Positions 1 through 30,083 of a stretch of 64,000 nt of DNA are shown here, piece by piece (the stretch's first letter is position 1; each line of letters begins with the position of its first letter). The stretch covers positions 2,000,001-2,064,000 of the forward strand of contig JACYXH010000705.1 in NCBI GenBank assembly GCA_026745465.1, in the 5' to 3' direction. The position numbers were made by a program, and so were the translations under genes. Source of the DNA: Lota lota. Its lineage: Eukaryota; Chordata; Actinopteri; Gadiformes; Lotidae. Under the pieces are notes generated by a model. It did no database searches. It saw only the letters and a list, made by a program, of their open reading frames with translations, and was not told the DNA's origin.

Positions 1-694
<694 letters not shown>

Positions 695-1015
695 GAAGTA
701 CTGGAGGAGAGAGGAAGAGGAGGAGGAGGAGGTAAGAGTAGCAGGGGAGTGTGGCTGGTGAAGAGGAGGAGATGAGAGGAGGAAGAGGAGAAGGGGGAGC
801 ATAGAGGAAAGGAGAGGAGAGACGAGGAGAGGAGGAGAGGAAGAGAAGAGGAAAGGAGTGGATGAGAGGAGCGAGGAAGAGTGGAGGAGACGGGACAGAG
901 AGGAGGGGAGGAGATGAGAGGGTAGAGGTAGGAAAGGAGAGGAACATGGGAGAGGAGGAGGAAAGGAGGAATAGAAGGAGAGGAGGAGGTAAGGACAGGG
1001 GAGGGGAGGAGAGGA
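695..1015. repeat. Purine-rich GGA/GAGGA tract
   Basis: About 320 bases of almost pure A/G on the plus strand, irregular in period (gagga, ggaga, gagagg). The open frames on the opposite strand are serine/leucine/proline-rich translations of the CT strand and are not credible proteins. Confidence 0.9.
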
Positions 1016-1440
1016 GACTGTTTTAGCAAGTCATGCAAGTGGTAAGTCAAGCGGTGAGTGGCAGATTGGTGGTGGTGGACGATGACCATCACGTTAATGG
1101 TCTTTCCAATGGGGAAAGAACCTGCTAATGGATTTCACATTGAGAGCTGTTAGTGCTTTGATTGGTGGGTTTCTGCCAAGGGTCGTCCGTCCGTCTGCAT
1201 TCTGTCAACCATCCAACGGGAACCGGATTCCTCTGGAAGTAAAGGAATGGTGTAAATGAACGCCCTTTACAAGATCCAGAGTGCATTGGAAGTTGTTCAC
1301 AGGCGGTTGCTCAGATCCATCACTGCTGCTTTCTCTGTTCGTTTTTCAATTAGAAATCCCTTCCTCTTTTCATTAAAAACATCAGGTGGGCTCCAGCCTG
1401 TTGTGGAGACACACTGGACTGGGGACAGACAGATGCTACT
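1016..1440. other. Unique sequence, no gene seen
   Basis: Ordinary-complexity DNA between a purine tract and a GGT/GGA repeat. No exon, RNA gene or mobile element could be recognised. Confidence 0.55.
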
Positions 1441-1722
1441 GAGGTGGTGGAGGAGGAGAAGGTGGTGGAGGAGAAGGTGGTGGTGGAGGAGATAGTGGTG
1501 GTGGAGGAGAAGGTGGTGGAGGAGATAGTGGTGGAGGAGGAGAAGGTGGTGGTGGAGGAGAAGGTGGGGGTGGTGGTGGAGACGTTAGTGGTGGCTAATG
1601 TATACCTTCATACCGCTACATGCTAACATATACCTTCATACCGCTACATGCTAACATATACCTTCATACCGCTACATGCTAACATATACCTTCATACCGC
1701 TACATGCTAACATATACCTCCA
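1441..1722. repeat. GGT/GGA repeat followed by a 28-bp minisatellite
   Basis: From 1441 to about 1590 the sequence alternates GGTGGTGGA and GGAGAA blocks. From about 1597 a 28-bp unit containing tataccttcataccgctaca is repeated about four times almost without change. Confidence 0.9.
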
Positions 1723-2504
1723 TAGAACATGGAGCAGGTGGTGAAGTAATGTGGTTCTGGTCCGGTCTGGTCTGCGTAGGGGTTAGTACTGGTAGGTCCA
1801 GTGCCAGCAGGTCTAGTACTGGTATGTTCAGGCCGGTGGGGTTCAGTATTGCTGGGATCTGCTACTGGTAGGTCTGAGCGTGCTCTAATTGTTATTCCAG
1901 TCTCATAGTTTCCGCAAGCTAAACATTGTCTTTGATGGAGTCTGTTATCTCAAGCAGACTTTTATCATCCTCCCCTCTCCTCTCTCCCTCCCCTCTCCTC
2001 TCCCTTGCCTCCCTCCCCTCTCCCTCGTCTCCCTCCCCTCTCCCTCGTCTCCCTCCCCTCTCCTCCCTCCACAGCCACCCTATTCCAGCGCGACTCAGGC
2101 ATAAGGAGTGGAAGGAGGAGGAGGAGAGAGGCAATGGAGGCATACTAAATACCCCGTCCTTAAACTAACTGTCTTACTTCCTCTCTCTCTCTCTGTTTAT
2201 GTTCTGTAAATGCGGTTCTATATCCTGTCAGTGTGGATCTATGTTCTATAAAGGCTCTGCTGCCCCCCCCCCAGCCTGTCTTGTAGCGACAGCGGTGCGG
2301 TGGGGATTAGCCCCGCCCCTCATCTCCAGATGAACCAGCGTGGGGGGGGGGGGGGGGGGGGGGGGGGCACATCGCCGTGGTTATTCACCGAGCCGACCTC
2401 AAGCTAATCCAGTGCTAATTGCTCGGGGAATGTGGGTCCCCAACTTGTGGGAGGACGGAGTGAGTGTTAAGAGACTTCATGAGGCCACATCCGTCCCTAC
2501 AACA
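1723..2504. other. Unique DNA with CT tract and poly(G)
   Basis: No gene recognised. It contains a CCCTCTCC pyrimidine tract (about 1966-2070) and a perfect G26 run at 2342-2367, a possible quadruplex-forming or assembly-fragile site. Confidence 0.6.
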
Positions 2505-3385
2505 CTGAGTGTGTGTGTGTCTGTGTGTGTGGTGTGTTGGTGTGTGTGTGTGTGTCTATGTGTGGTGTGTTGGTGTGTGTGTGTGTCTATGTGTGGTGTG
2601 TTGCGGTGAGTGTGTGGTGTGTGCGTGTAGTCGCGTGTTATACACGTAAGTTTAGTGAGGCGTGGTGTGTGTAGTGTGTTGCGGTGTGTGTGTGTGTAGT
2701 GTGTTGCGGTGTGTGTCTATGTGTGGTGTGTGTGTGGTGTGTGTAGTGTGTTGCGGTGTGTGTGTGTGTCTATGTGTGGTGTGTGTGTGGTGTGTGTAGT
2801 GTGTTGCGGTGTGTGTGTGTGTGTAGTGTGTTGCGGTGTGTGTCTATGTGTGGTGTGTGTGTGGTGTGTGTAGTGTGTTGCGGTGTGTGTGTGTGTGTGT
2901 AGTGTGTTGCGGTGTGTGTCTATGTGTGGTGTGTGTGTGGTGTGTGTAGTGTGTTGCGGTGTGTGTGTGTGTCTATGTGTGGTGTGTGTGTGGTGTGTGT
3001 AGTGTGTTGCGGTGTGTGTGTGTGTAGTGTGTTGCGGTGTGTGTCTATGTGTGGTGTGTGTGTGGTGTGTGTAGTGTGTTGCGGTGTGTGTGTGTGTGTC
3101 TATGTGTGGTGTGTGTGTGGTGTGTGTAGTGTGTTGCGGTGTGTGTGTGTGTGTGTAGTGTGTTGCGGTGTGTGTCTATGTGTGGTGTGTGTGTGGTGTG
3201 TGTAGTGTGTTGCGGTGTGTGTGTGTGTCTATGTGTGGTGTGTGTGTGGTGTGTGTAGTGTGTTGCGGTGTGTGTGTGTGTGTAGTGTGTTGAGGTGTGT
3301 GTCTATGTGTGGTGTGTGTGTGGTGTGTGTAGTGTGTTGCGGTGTGTGTGTGTGTGTAGTGTGTTGAGGTGTGTGTCTATGTGTG
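2505..3385. repeat. GT-rich higher-order minisatellite
   Basis: About 880 bp of GT tracts interrupted by recurring gtagtgtgttgcggtg and gtgtctatgtgtggtg blocks in a compound order. Two alternating block types of variable length give a higher-order repeat. The cysteine/valine open frames are translation artefacts. Confidence 0.93.
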
Positions 3386-3480
3386 GTGTGTGCGCTGGAG
3401 GCATTTATTATAATAAGTAGTTTGTATGCAGAAAGCATGTCTCCCTTCTCATCTACGGCCGGGACCTTAGCACAGAGGGC

Positions 3481-3804
<324 letters not shown>

Positions 3805-3937
3805 CTAGTATGTCTGAGCTAATGCCCATGCACACAGAAACATGCTATTCACAGACACCGCCCAGATAAACCCACACATGCATAGAGCTGTCTGAGCTCT
3901 GGAGGACATGTGGGGACGATGTTCTGTACTCATGGTC

Positions 3938-4340
3938 CCTCTGGACCAGCAGGCGGTACCAGGGGAGTGACCAGGCCTCCCCTCTGGACCAGCAGGCGGT
4001 ACCAGGGGAGTGACCAGGCCTCCCCTCTGGACCAGCAGGCGGTACCAGGGGAGTGACCAGGCCTCCCCTCTGGACCAGCAGGCGGTACCAGGGGAGTGAC
4101 CAGGCCTCCCCTCTGGACCAGCAGGCGGTACCAGGGGAGTGACCAGGCCTCCCCTCTGGACCAGCAGGCGGTACCAGGGGAGTGACCAGGCCTCCCCTCT
4201 GGACCAGCAGGCGGTACCAGGGGAGTGACCAGGCCTCCCCTCTGGACCAGCAGGCGGTACCAGGGGAGTGACCAGGCCTCCCCTCTGGACCAGCAGGCGG
4301 TACCAGGGGAGTGACCAGGCCTCCCCTCTGGACCAGCCCT
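3938..4340. repeat. 43-bp minisatellite, about 9 copies
   Basis: The unit contains cctctggaccagcaggcggt and ccaggggagtgaccaggcct. Copies begin every 43 bases from 3938 to 4325 and are essentially identical, which suggests recent expansion or homogenisation. Confidence 0.97.
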
Positions 4341-4875
4341 CTGGCAGCTCGCTTCGTTAGCCTGGGGCCCGACCCCCGACCCCCCGGGCTCTAGAGGTTC
4401 TCTTCCTACTCTGGGCCGGTTCTCAGCAGCTCCCACGCCGCCAGAGGCCGGCTCTGTGAAGGGAGACATCCGGGGTCTGGACCAGAACATTTAGAGACCC
4501 AGTGAACAGTGGGTTCTGTACAGCGCTCGGGTTGGAGCTGGAATCCCTTAAGGTTCTGGAGGTATCCCTTTCTAAATACCCTGCTCTATTTCTGGTTCAC
4601 AAGAGGTTTGGACTTGCAGACTTTGTGAAACAGACGTGCGCACACACACACACAAGCACACACACACATACACACACAGATACACACACACACACACACA
4701 CACGTCCGCGGTCACACACACACTTAAGCGTACACACACAGTTGTACAGTATTTATAGTTCTCCGTCGGGCTCCAGAGGACAGAGTTCAGACTCTGAGGC
4801 TTCAGGCACTCACTGAATGACAGGACGTGGTATCACTTCCTGTACCGAAGAGTTGTGACATCACTTCCTGTGATG
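4341..4875. other. Unique DNA with imperfect CA tract
   Basis: No gene seen. An imperfect CA tract with scattered substitutions lies at about 4641-4740. Confidence 0.55.
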
Positions 4876-5384
4876 GAGGAGGAGGAGAGAGATCACACTG
4901 GACCCTGGGAGGAGGAGGAGGAGGAGGAGGAGGAGGAGGAGGAGAGAGAGATCACATTGGACCCTGGGAGGAGGAGGAGGAGGAGGAGGAGGAGGAGGAG
5001 GAGGAGGAGGAGGAGAGAGAGATCACACTAGACCCTGGGAGGAGGAGGAGGAGGAGGAGAGAGAGATCACACTGGACCCTGGGAGGAGGAGGAGGAGGAG
5101 GAGGAGGAGGAGGAGGAGGAGGAGGAGAGAGATCACACTGGACCCTGGGAGGAGGAGGAGGAGGAGGAGGAGGAGGAAGAAGAAGACACTCTGGATCCTG
5201 GAGGAGGAGGAGGAGAGATCACACTGGACCCTGGGAGGAGGAGGAGGAGGAGGAAGAACACACTCTGGATCCTGGAGGAGGAGGAGGAGGAAGAACACAC
5301 TCTGGATCCTGGAGGAGGAGGAGGAGGAGGAGGTGGAGGAGGAGGAGGAGGAGGAGGAGGAGGAGGAGGAGGAGGAGGAGAGAG
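4876..5384. repeat. (GGA)n trinucleotide array with embedded 20-bp block
   Basis: GGA/GAG runs alternate with a block reading gatcacactggaccctggga or its variant cactctggatcctggagg. The poly-glutamate, poly-glycine and poly-serine frames are by-products of the 3-bp period. Confidence 0.95.
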
Positions 5385-5606
5385 AGGTTGGAGATTTGGA
5401 GACAAACGACGATACTCTCCTCAGTGCCATAATGTGTCTATTCATGTTGGCTGGTGTGTGTGAGATGAATCTGTCAGTGTGTGTGAAGAGTGTATTAATG
5501 AACTCAAACTAAGCAGGGGGATGCAGCTTTTAGATATTTCTGCACCACTGACCTGGAACCAAACCTTTATACTTTAAATCTCCTGCATCCATGCATGGCT
5601 GATTAG

Positions 5607-5608
<2 letters not shown>

Positions 5609-5705
<97 letters not shown>

Positions 5706-6043
5706 GGTATGTGTGTGAATGTGTGCATGTTAGCATATGTGTTTGCAGGGTATGTGTGTGAATGTGTGCATGTTAGCATATGTGTGTGCAGGGTATGAAT
5801 GTGTGCATGTTAGCGTATGTGTGTGCAGGGTATGTGTGTGAATGTGTGCATGTTAGCATATGTGTGTGAATGTGTGCATGTTAGCATATGTGTGTGCAGG
5901 GTATGTGTGTGAATGTGTGCATGTTAGCATATGTGTGTGTAGGGTGTGAATGTGTGCATGTTAGCATATGTGTGTGCAGGGTATGTGTGTGAATGTGTGC
6001 ATGTTAGCATATGTGTGTGCAGGGTATGAATGTGTGCATGTTA
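5609..6043. repeat. (GT)46 followed by GT-rich minisatellite
   Basis: A GT run to about 5702 passes directly into a unit of about 43 bp (gaatgtgtgcatgttagcat plus tgtgtgtgcagggtatgtg) repeated about eight times with some shortened copies. Confidence 0.93.
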
Positions 6044-6190
6044 AGCCCTTAAAGACTGAGAGATGCAGCAGAGCTGTGTTTATCTTTCTTCAGTTTACTG
6101 TGTGGAGGTCACTCTCCTACACCCACGCCCTCTCTGCAGTGAAAACACACTCCATCCATCAGCAGGCGTGATCCCGGCCTGTTCTGCTGC

Positions 6191-6232
<42 letters not shown>

Positions 6233-6399
6233 ACACACACACCCAGGGGAGGGGGCGTGGCATCCTCTGAACTTGCAGCCATCTGGCTGTATAAGGCTAC
6301 GTCAGCTAATTGTTATAGCGTACCTTTTCCTAACTTTTCCTCCTTCTGTAGTCTGGCTCTGTCTTCAAACTCACATCTAGATAATGTACCTCGCTAGGT

Positions 6400-6434
<35 letters not shown>

Positions 6435-7001
6435 GAAGTATCGGGGGAACATGAATACTGTATGATGGTTTCATCATGAAGTCTACTGGATGTTAAACAC
6501 CTCAGAACATGATCTTACAGTAGGACAGAATGTCAAGAGACCTGTTCTCTCTCCTCCTCTCCTTTCCCTTTCTCCTCCTCTCTCCTCTCGTCCTCTCTCC
6601 CTCTCTCACCTCCTAGTCTCTCCTCTCCTCCTCTCTCCTCCTAGTCTCTCCTCTCTCTCCCCCTCTCTCCATTGCTCCTCCCCCCCCATCTCCCCAGGGG
6701 GTGACTCCCACCTGTGGTACTGGATCAGTTCTACAGGCTGGGCCCACCTGTTGGGGCCAGAACTCTAATGAACATCAAAGCGTTCTCTTTCAGGTTCTCA
6801 GCTATGACTGCCGCTACGCCCGTGAGCAAGGCAGCAGCAGAGCAACTATCTGTTTTCAGGAACCGGATAGCCAGACGGGATTCTAGTAGCTCTCCCCTTC
6901 TCCCTCCACCTGATGCGCTCTGGGTTATTTCTGTAACTCCATACCGGGGTCAGACTGGCCCCCCGGGTCAACAGACAGGGTCAGAACTCATGTGGGTACC
7001 A
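6044..7001. other. Unique DNA with poly(C) 41 and CT tract
   Basis: It contains a C41 run (6192-6232), a CA run (about 6405-6432) and a CT-rich tract (about 6545-6695). The tract ends in ccccag followed by a short open stretch, but I could not recognise a coding exon. Confidence 0.55.
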
Positions 7002-7279
7002 GGTCGTTAGTTAGGATGCAGTGATGCAGTGATGCATGAACACACGGTAAACAGACGAGGTCGTTAGTTAGGATGCAGTGATGCAGTGCTGCATGAACAC
7101 ACGGTAAACAGACGAGGTCGTTAGTTAGGATGCAGTGCTGCAGTGCTGCATGAACACACGGTAAACAGACGAGGTCGTTAGTTAGGATGCAGTGATGCAG
7201 TGCTGCATGAACACACGGTAAACAGACGAGGTCGTTAGTTAGGATGCAGTGATGCAGTGATGCATGAACACACGGTAAA
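7002..7279. repeat. 57-bp minisatellite, about 5 copies
   Basis: The unit starts ggtcgttagttaggatgcag and ends with acacggtaaacagacga. Within it gatgcagt is itself repeated. Confidence 0.96.
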
Positions 7280-8734
7280 CGGTGCACCAGATATGAACAG
7301 TTCAGTAGGAGGAGTCAGGATTAGCATCGGCTCAATTCACACGTCTACAAGAAACAATAGGCTTGTGTAAGAGATCATGATTCAAATAAGACAATAAATA
7401 GAAATAAGAAAGTAAATACAACGTATATAAAATATGATCAAAATGAACGGCGCTGTGGGACAGATTGAGAGTTGTAAAGATGGAGAGCAGAAAAGAGCGA
7501 GATTTAGAATCGTTTGACTAACTAACAAAGTCCCCTCCCTCCCTCCCCTCTGCTCCCTCCCTCCCTCCCCTCTGCTCCCTCCCTCCCCCTCCATTAAGAA
7601 GTGTTGCATCACTCACCTGTGATTGACAGGTGGCAGATGGATTCCCCGAACCAATCAGGGCAGAGATGCCCTGAGTCTTAAATCTAAATGGTCTGATAGA
7701 GAGGCAGGCGCAGTCAACCAGAAACATATTCCTTCAAAGTTGACGGATGGCATCTAACAAGTGACACTCAAACCAAAGCTCTTAAAAGTTCCCTCAGCAC
7801 CTTTACCTTAAATATATCGATACATAGAACAATACATGGAAATGAATAGAGTAACGGATCAACATCTCAGGATGGGACAGAACTTTCCAGCCAGTCCTCC
7901 TCACCCAGTGCTCCTCCTCTCTGTCCTCCTCCTCACCTCTCCTCTCCCAGTGCGCCTCCTCACCTCTCCTCTCCCAGTGCACCTCCTCTCCCAGTGCGCC
8001 TCCTCTCCCAGTGCTCCTCCTCTCCCAGTGCTCCTCCTCACCTCTCCTCTCCCAGTGCTCCTCCTCTCCGTGCTCCTCCTCTCCCAGTGCTCCTCCTCTC
8101 CGTGTGCCTCCTCTCCCAGTGCGCCTCCTCAGAGCTCTGCAGTATGATTGCTCTCTGAGGCCGAGACCAGGAGAACAGGTCTTAATCAACGCTAACCTTC
8201 ACGCCACCTGGAGGACTGGACCCATTATGAGATAGCACATAACGCGGTATCATGCTCCACTGGTACGCTGGATTAAGAAATGCTCTTTCACTAAAACGTG
8301 CTTCAAATAATCAATTTAAGGGCCTTATCTCTATATGAGATTAAAACGTTTAAATACATTCATCTATTGGAATGAAAGGCTCTAAGCCATAGAAAAGATA
8401 TTCAAATCTTTTAAATACATTCATCTATATTAATCACATTTTCTAAGCCAGAGAAAAGACACTAATTGAAATAAAACCACATCACACCAGCTGCTTGAGT
8501 TTAAATAATTTATGTACGTGAAAATAGCGAAAGATAAATATTTCTCATCAACAAAATCTCTAGGTTTTTAAAACAGTACCAGATTTCCAGTTATGCTGAA
8601 CATTAATACTTATGACTGCAGTACAATGTATTAAATCATGTGATTATGTTGTTGTGTGCGGAGGACAGATGAAGCAATAATCATGTTTACTTCCCCAAAC
8701 GTTACCTCTAAACCACCAGTCTCACAGCGAGGGC
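7280..8734. other. Mixed unique DNA and CTCC repeats
   Basis: It includes CCCTCCCT blocks (about 7531-7592), a CTCCTCCTCTCCCAGTG array (about 7895-8130), and AT-richer unique DNA at about 8235-8650. No gene was recognised. Confidence 0.6.
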
Positions 8735-8835
8735 CTGGGCCAGGGGCCAGGGGCCAGGGGCCAGGGGCCAGGGGCCAGGGGCCTGGGGCCAGGGGCCTGG
8801 GGCCTGGGGCCAGGGGCCTGGGGCCTGGGGCCTGG
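8735..8835. repeat. 7-bp GGGGCCA/GGGGCCT array
   Basis: Heptamers ggggcca and ggggcct alternate about 14 times. Regular GGGG runs give quadruplex potential on the plus strand. Confidence 0.95.
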
Positions 8836-9204
8836 GTCCCCCATTATGCCATATTACCCATCTAATCATGTGACTTTTACTGTATGTTGGCATTCACCAA
8901 TGCCCACTGTACAACCCATATATAAATCATAACTGAAATTAGAAATCCAGTCCAAATCCAACCACACATAAGAGAGTGTAAGTTAGTAAGAGAATAGCAG
9001 TAAGAGAATAGTAATCGAATCGGTGTGATATTGATGCTGCTAATGAGTAGGAAACCTCTCCTCTGCTCGTGCGTTTCGTCTGCAGATGCTGTTTCTACGA
9101 TGTGGATTACCCTCTGAGTGAGTACTATCAGGAAGTACTACTCCAGTACTACACCTAGCACGCTACAAGGAAACAGTAAGCTAAGACTCCTAGACACACA
9201 GACC
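8836..9204. other. Unique sequence, no gene seen
   Basis: Ordinary-complexity DNA leading into the next array. Nothing identified. Confidence 0.6.
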
Positions 9205-10868
9205 AACATACAGATGGAGAGAGAGAAACCTCTAGCAGACTAACATACAGACCTCTAGCTGACTAACATACAGACCTCTAGCAGACCAACATACAGACCT
9301 CTAGCAGACTAACATACAGACCTCTAGCAGACCAACATACAGACAGACCTCTAGCAGACTAACATACAGACCTCTAGCAGACCAACATACAGACAGACCT
9401 CTAGCAGACTAACATACAGACCTCTAGCAGACCAACAGACAGACCTCTAGCAGACCAACATACAGACCTCTAGCAGACCAACATACAGACCTCTAGCAGA
9501 CCAACATACAGACCTCTAGCAGACCAACATACAGACCTCTAGCAGACCAACAACAGACCTCTAGCTGACTAACATACAGACCTCTAGCAGACTAACATAC
9601 AGACAGACCTCTAGCTGACTAACATACAGACCTCTAGCAGACTAACATACAGACAGACCTCTAGCAGACTAACATACAGACCTCTAGCAGACTAACATAC
9701 AGACCTCTAGCAGACTAACATACAGACCTCTAGCAGACCAACAACAGACCTCTAGCAGACTAACATACAGACCTCTAGCAGACCAACATACAGACAGACC
9801 TCTAGCAGACTAACATACAGACCTCTAGCAGACCAACAGACAGACCTCTAGCAGACCAACATACAGACCTCTAGCAGACCAACATACAGACCTCTAGCAG
9901 ACCAACATACAGACCTCTAGCAGACTAACATACAGACCTCTAGCAGACCAACATACAGACCTCTAGCTGACTAACATACAGACCTCTAGCAGACCAACAT
10001 ACAGACAGACCTCTAGCAGACTAACATACAGACCTCTAGCAGACCAACATACAGACAGACCTCTAGCAGACCAACATACAGACAGACCTCTAGCAGACCA
10101 ACATACAGACAGACCTCTAGCAGACTAACATACAGACAGACCTCTAGCAGACTAACATACAGACAGACCTCTAGCAGACTAACATACAGACAGACCTCTA
10201 GCAGACTAACATACAGACCTCTAGCAGACTAACATACAGACCTCTAGCAGACCAACATACAGACAGACCTCTAGCAGACCAACATACAGACAGACCTCTA
10301 GCAGACTAACATACAGACAGACCTCTAGCAGACTAACATACAGACCTCTAGCTGACTAACATACAGACCTCTAGCAGACTAACATACAGACAGACCTCTA
10401 GCAGACTAACATACAGACCTCTAGCAGACTAACATACAGACCTCTAGCAGACCAACATACAGACCTCTAGCAGACCAACATACAGACAGACCTCTAGCAG
10501 ACTAACATACAGACAGACCTCTAGCAGACTAACATACAGACAGACCTCTAGCAGACTAACATACAGACCTCTAGCAGACTAACATACAGACCTCTAGCAG
10601 ACTAACATACAGACCTCTAGCAGACCAACATACAGACCTCTAGCAGACCAACATACAGACAGACCTCTAGCAGACTAACATACAGACCTCTAGCAGACCA
10701 ACATACAGACCTCTAGCAGACTAACATACAGACAGACCTCTAGCAGACCAACATACAGACCTCTAGCTGACTAACATACAGACCTCTAGCAGACCAACAT
10801 ACAGACCTCTAGCAGACTAACATACAGACCTCTAGCAGACCAACATACAGACCTCTAGCAGACCAACA
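9205..10868. repeat. Long minisatellite, 23/27-bp units, about 65 copies
   Basis: The unit is acctctagcagactaacata plus cag. Variants are cagaccaac for cagactaac, ctagctgac for ctagcagac, and an optional extra cagacaga (27-bp form). The irregular mosaic of variants over 1.66 kb is typical of a variable-number tandem repeat. Confidence 0.97.
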
Positions 10869-11379
10869 TGAAGAGAGCGAGAGCAGGTAGTGATCTGATG
10901 GTGAACTGTATTCCCTCTGATAGGTGGAAATGCAGTAAAACAATTCACCGGGAAAAACGATTAGAAACCTTGCAGAAGGTGAATAATGAAATACATATTG
11001 TGATGATCCATCTTGGCACTTTGATAACAGCAGACCCATTTGCACACACATTCATCAACACAAGCGCACACACACCTGAGTATGCGCTGTTTGGCTGAGC
11101 TTCTGTAGCTCTACATAGACACACAGCTAACCCCACACATTTATACATCAGACCTAGAAAATATGAAATACCAACCTAGCGGAAGACACGATCTGACCGT
11201 GAGGCTGACAGCAACTCTTACTAGATCATTATGAAGGCTTGGTTAGCAGGTAGTGGGGGGACGGGGTGTAGGCGAAGGCTCCAGCTAAAACACACGTCCA
11301 CACAGGGGCGCATTAAAAACACATGTCCAGCCTGAGTGAGGAGGATTCACTCATCATACCTCTCTAAGCCCATTCTGCT
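10869..11379. other. Unique sequence downstream of slc66a2
   Basis: About 500 bp without repeats and without a recognisable gene, beyond the G-rich array that follows the slc66a2 stop. It could hold the distal 3' untranslated region, but I see no clear poly(A) signal on the minus strand. Confidence 0.45.
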
Positions 11380-12715
11380 TAGGGGGGGGGTGACCTGGAG
11401 GTGGTGACCGTAGAGGGGGGGAGGTTGACCTTAGGGGGGGGGGGGGGGGGGTGACCTGGAGGGGACCTTGGGGGGGGGGTGACCTTAGGGGGGGGGGGTG
11501 ACCTGGAGGGGACCTTGGGGGGGGGGTGACCTTAGGGGGGGAGGGTGACCTGGAGGGGACCTTGGGGGGGGGGTGACCTTAGGGGGGGGGGTGACCTGGA
11601 GGTGGTGACCGTAGAGGGGGGGAGGTTGACCTTGGGGGGGGGGGGGGGGGGGTGACCTGGAGGTGGTGACCTTAGAGGGGGGGAGGTTGACCTTAGAGGG
11701 GGGGGGATGACCTGGAGGTGGTGACCGTAGAGGGGGGGAGGTTGACCTTAGGGGGGGGGGGGGTGACCTGGAGGGGACCTTGGGGGGGGGGTGACCTTAG
11801 GGGGGGGGGGTGACCTGGAGGGGACCTTGGGGGGGGGGTGACCTTAGGGGGGGGGGGTGACCTGGAGGGGACCTTGGGGGGGGGTGACCTTAGGGGGGGG
11901 GGGGTGACCTGGAGGTGGTGACCGTAGAGGGGGGGAGGTTGACCTTGGGGGGGGGGGGGGGGTGACCTGGAGGTGGTGACCGTAGAGGGGGGGAGGTTGA
12001 CCTTGGGGGGGGGGGGGGGGGTGACCTGGAGGTGGTGACCTTAGAGGGGGGGAGGTTGACCTTAGAGGGGGGGGGGTGACCTGGAGGTGGTGACCTTAGA
12101 GGGGGGGAGGTTGACCTTAGGGGGGGGGGGTGACCTGGAGGTGGTGACCGTAGAGGGGGGGGGGGAGGTTGACCTTAGGGGGGGGGGGGTGACCTTGGGG
12201 GGGGGGGGTGACCTGGAGGTGGTGACCGTAGGGGGGGGGAGGTTGACCTTAGGGGGGGGGGGTGACCTGGAGGTGGTGACCGTAGGGGGGGGGAGGTTGA
12301 CCTTAGAGGGGGGGGGCTGCACCTGGAGGTGGTGACCGTGGGGGGGGGGGGGTGACCTTGGGGGGGGGGGGGGTGACCTGGAGGGGGTGACCGTAGAGGG
12401 GGGGAGGTTGACCTTGGGGGGGGGGGGGGGTGACCTGGAGGTGGTGACCTTAGGGGGGGAGGTTGACCTTGGGGGGGGGGGGGTGACCTGGAGGTGGTGA
12501 CCTTAGGGGGGGTGGTTGACCTTGGGGGGGGGGGGGGTGACCTGGAGGTGGTGACCGTAGGGGGGGGGAGGTTGACCTTAGGGGGGGGGGGGGGGGGGTG
12601 ACCTGGAGGGGACCTTGGGGGGGGGGTGACCTTAGAGGGGGGGATGACCTTGGGGGGGGGGGGGTGACCTGGAGGTGGTGACCTTAGGGGGGGTGGGGGT
12701 GAGAGTTGTTGACCT
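11380..12715. repeat. G-rich minisatellite array (1.3 kb)
   Basis: Runs of 7-20 G alternate with ggtgacctggaggtggtgac, ggaggttgacctta and ggggaccttg blocks. On the slc66a2 sense strand these are C runs, so the G-rich strand is the template strand. It begins about 100 bp past the slc66a2 stop codon. Confidence 0.96.
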
Positions 12716-12799
12716 TTGGGGGGGTTGACACACTTGAGGAGTGAACAGCTTCATCTTCGCCACGGCAACGGTCACACCTCAGTCTGCTCCGTGGATGCT

Positions 12800-12813
12800 G
12801 TTGCCATAGCAAC
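12800..12813. promoter_or_regulatory. RFX/X-box-like palindrome
   Basis: GTTGCCATAGCAAC matches the RFX X-box pattern (GTNRCC, two-base spacer, RGYAAC). It lies just 3' of the slc66a2 stop. A partial second copy (gccacggcaac) is about 40 bp further downstream in the transcript. Function is untested. Confidence 0.4.
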
Positions 12814-12817
12814 GGCG

Positions 12818-29654
<16,837 letters not shown>

Positions 29655-29699
29655 TCACACACAGCAGGAGAGACCTGGAGAGATGGAGGAGACCATGAA

Positions 29700-30017
29700 C
29701 AACAGAGGAGGGCTAAGGAGCTAGGAGGGAGGAAGCTCCCTAAGACCTTCTAATGCAGAGGAGCTAGGATGGAGGAAGCTCCCTAAGACCTTCTAATGCA
29801 GAGGAGCTAGGAGGGAGGAAGCTCCCTAAGACCTTCTAATGCAGAGGAGCTAGGAGGGAGGAAGCTCCCTAAGACCTTCTAATGCAGAGGAGCTAGGAAG
29901 CTCCCTAAGACCTTCTAATGCAGAGGAGAGCAGAGGAGCTAGGAGGCTCCTTAAGACCTTCCAAAGTTAACTAACGTCAAGTACTGAGTGACTCAAACAA
30001 AAAACAGGCAGTTGCTT

Positions 30018-30083
<66 letters not shown>

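Noticed and set aside
6680..6900. Possible exon after a CT tract ending in ccccag
   Set aside because: Short open stretch (GGDSHLWYWISSTG) hits a stop, has no recognisable family and no partner exons.
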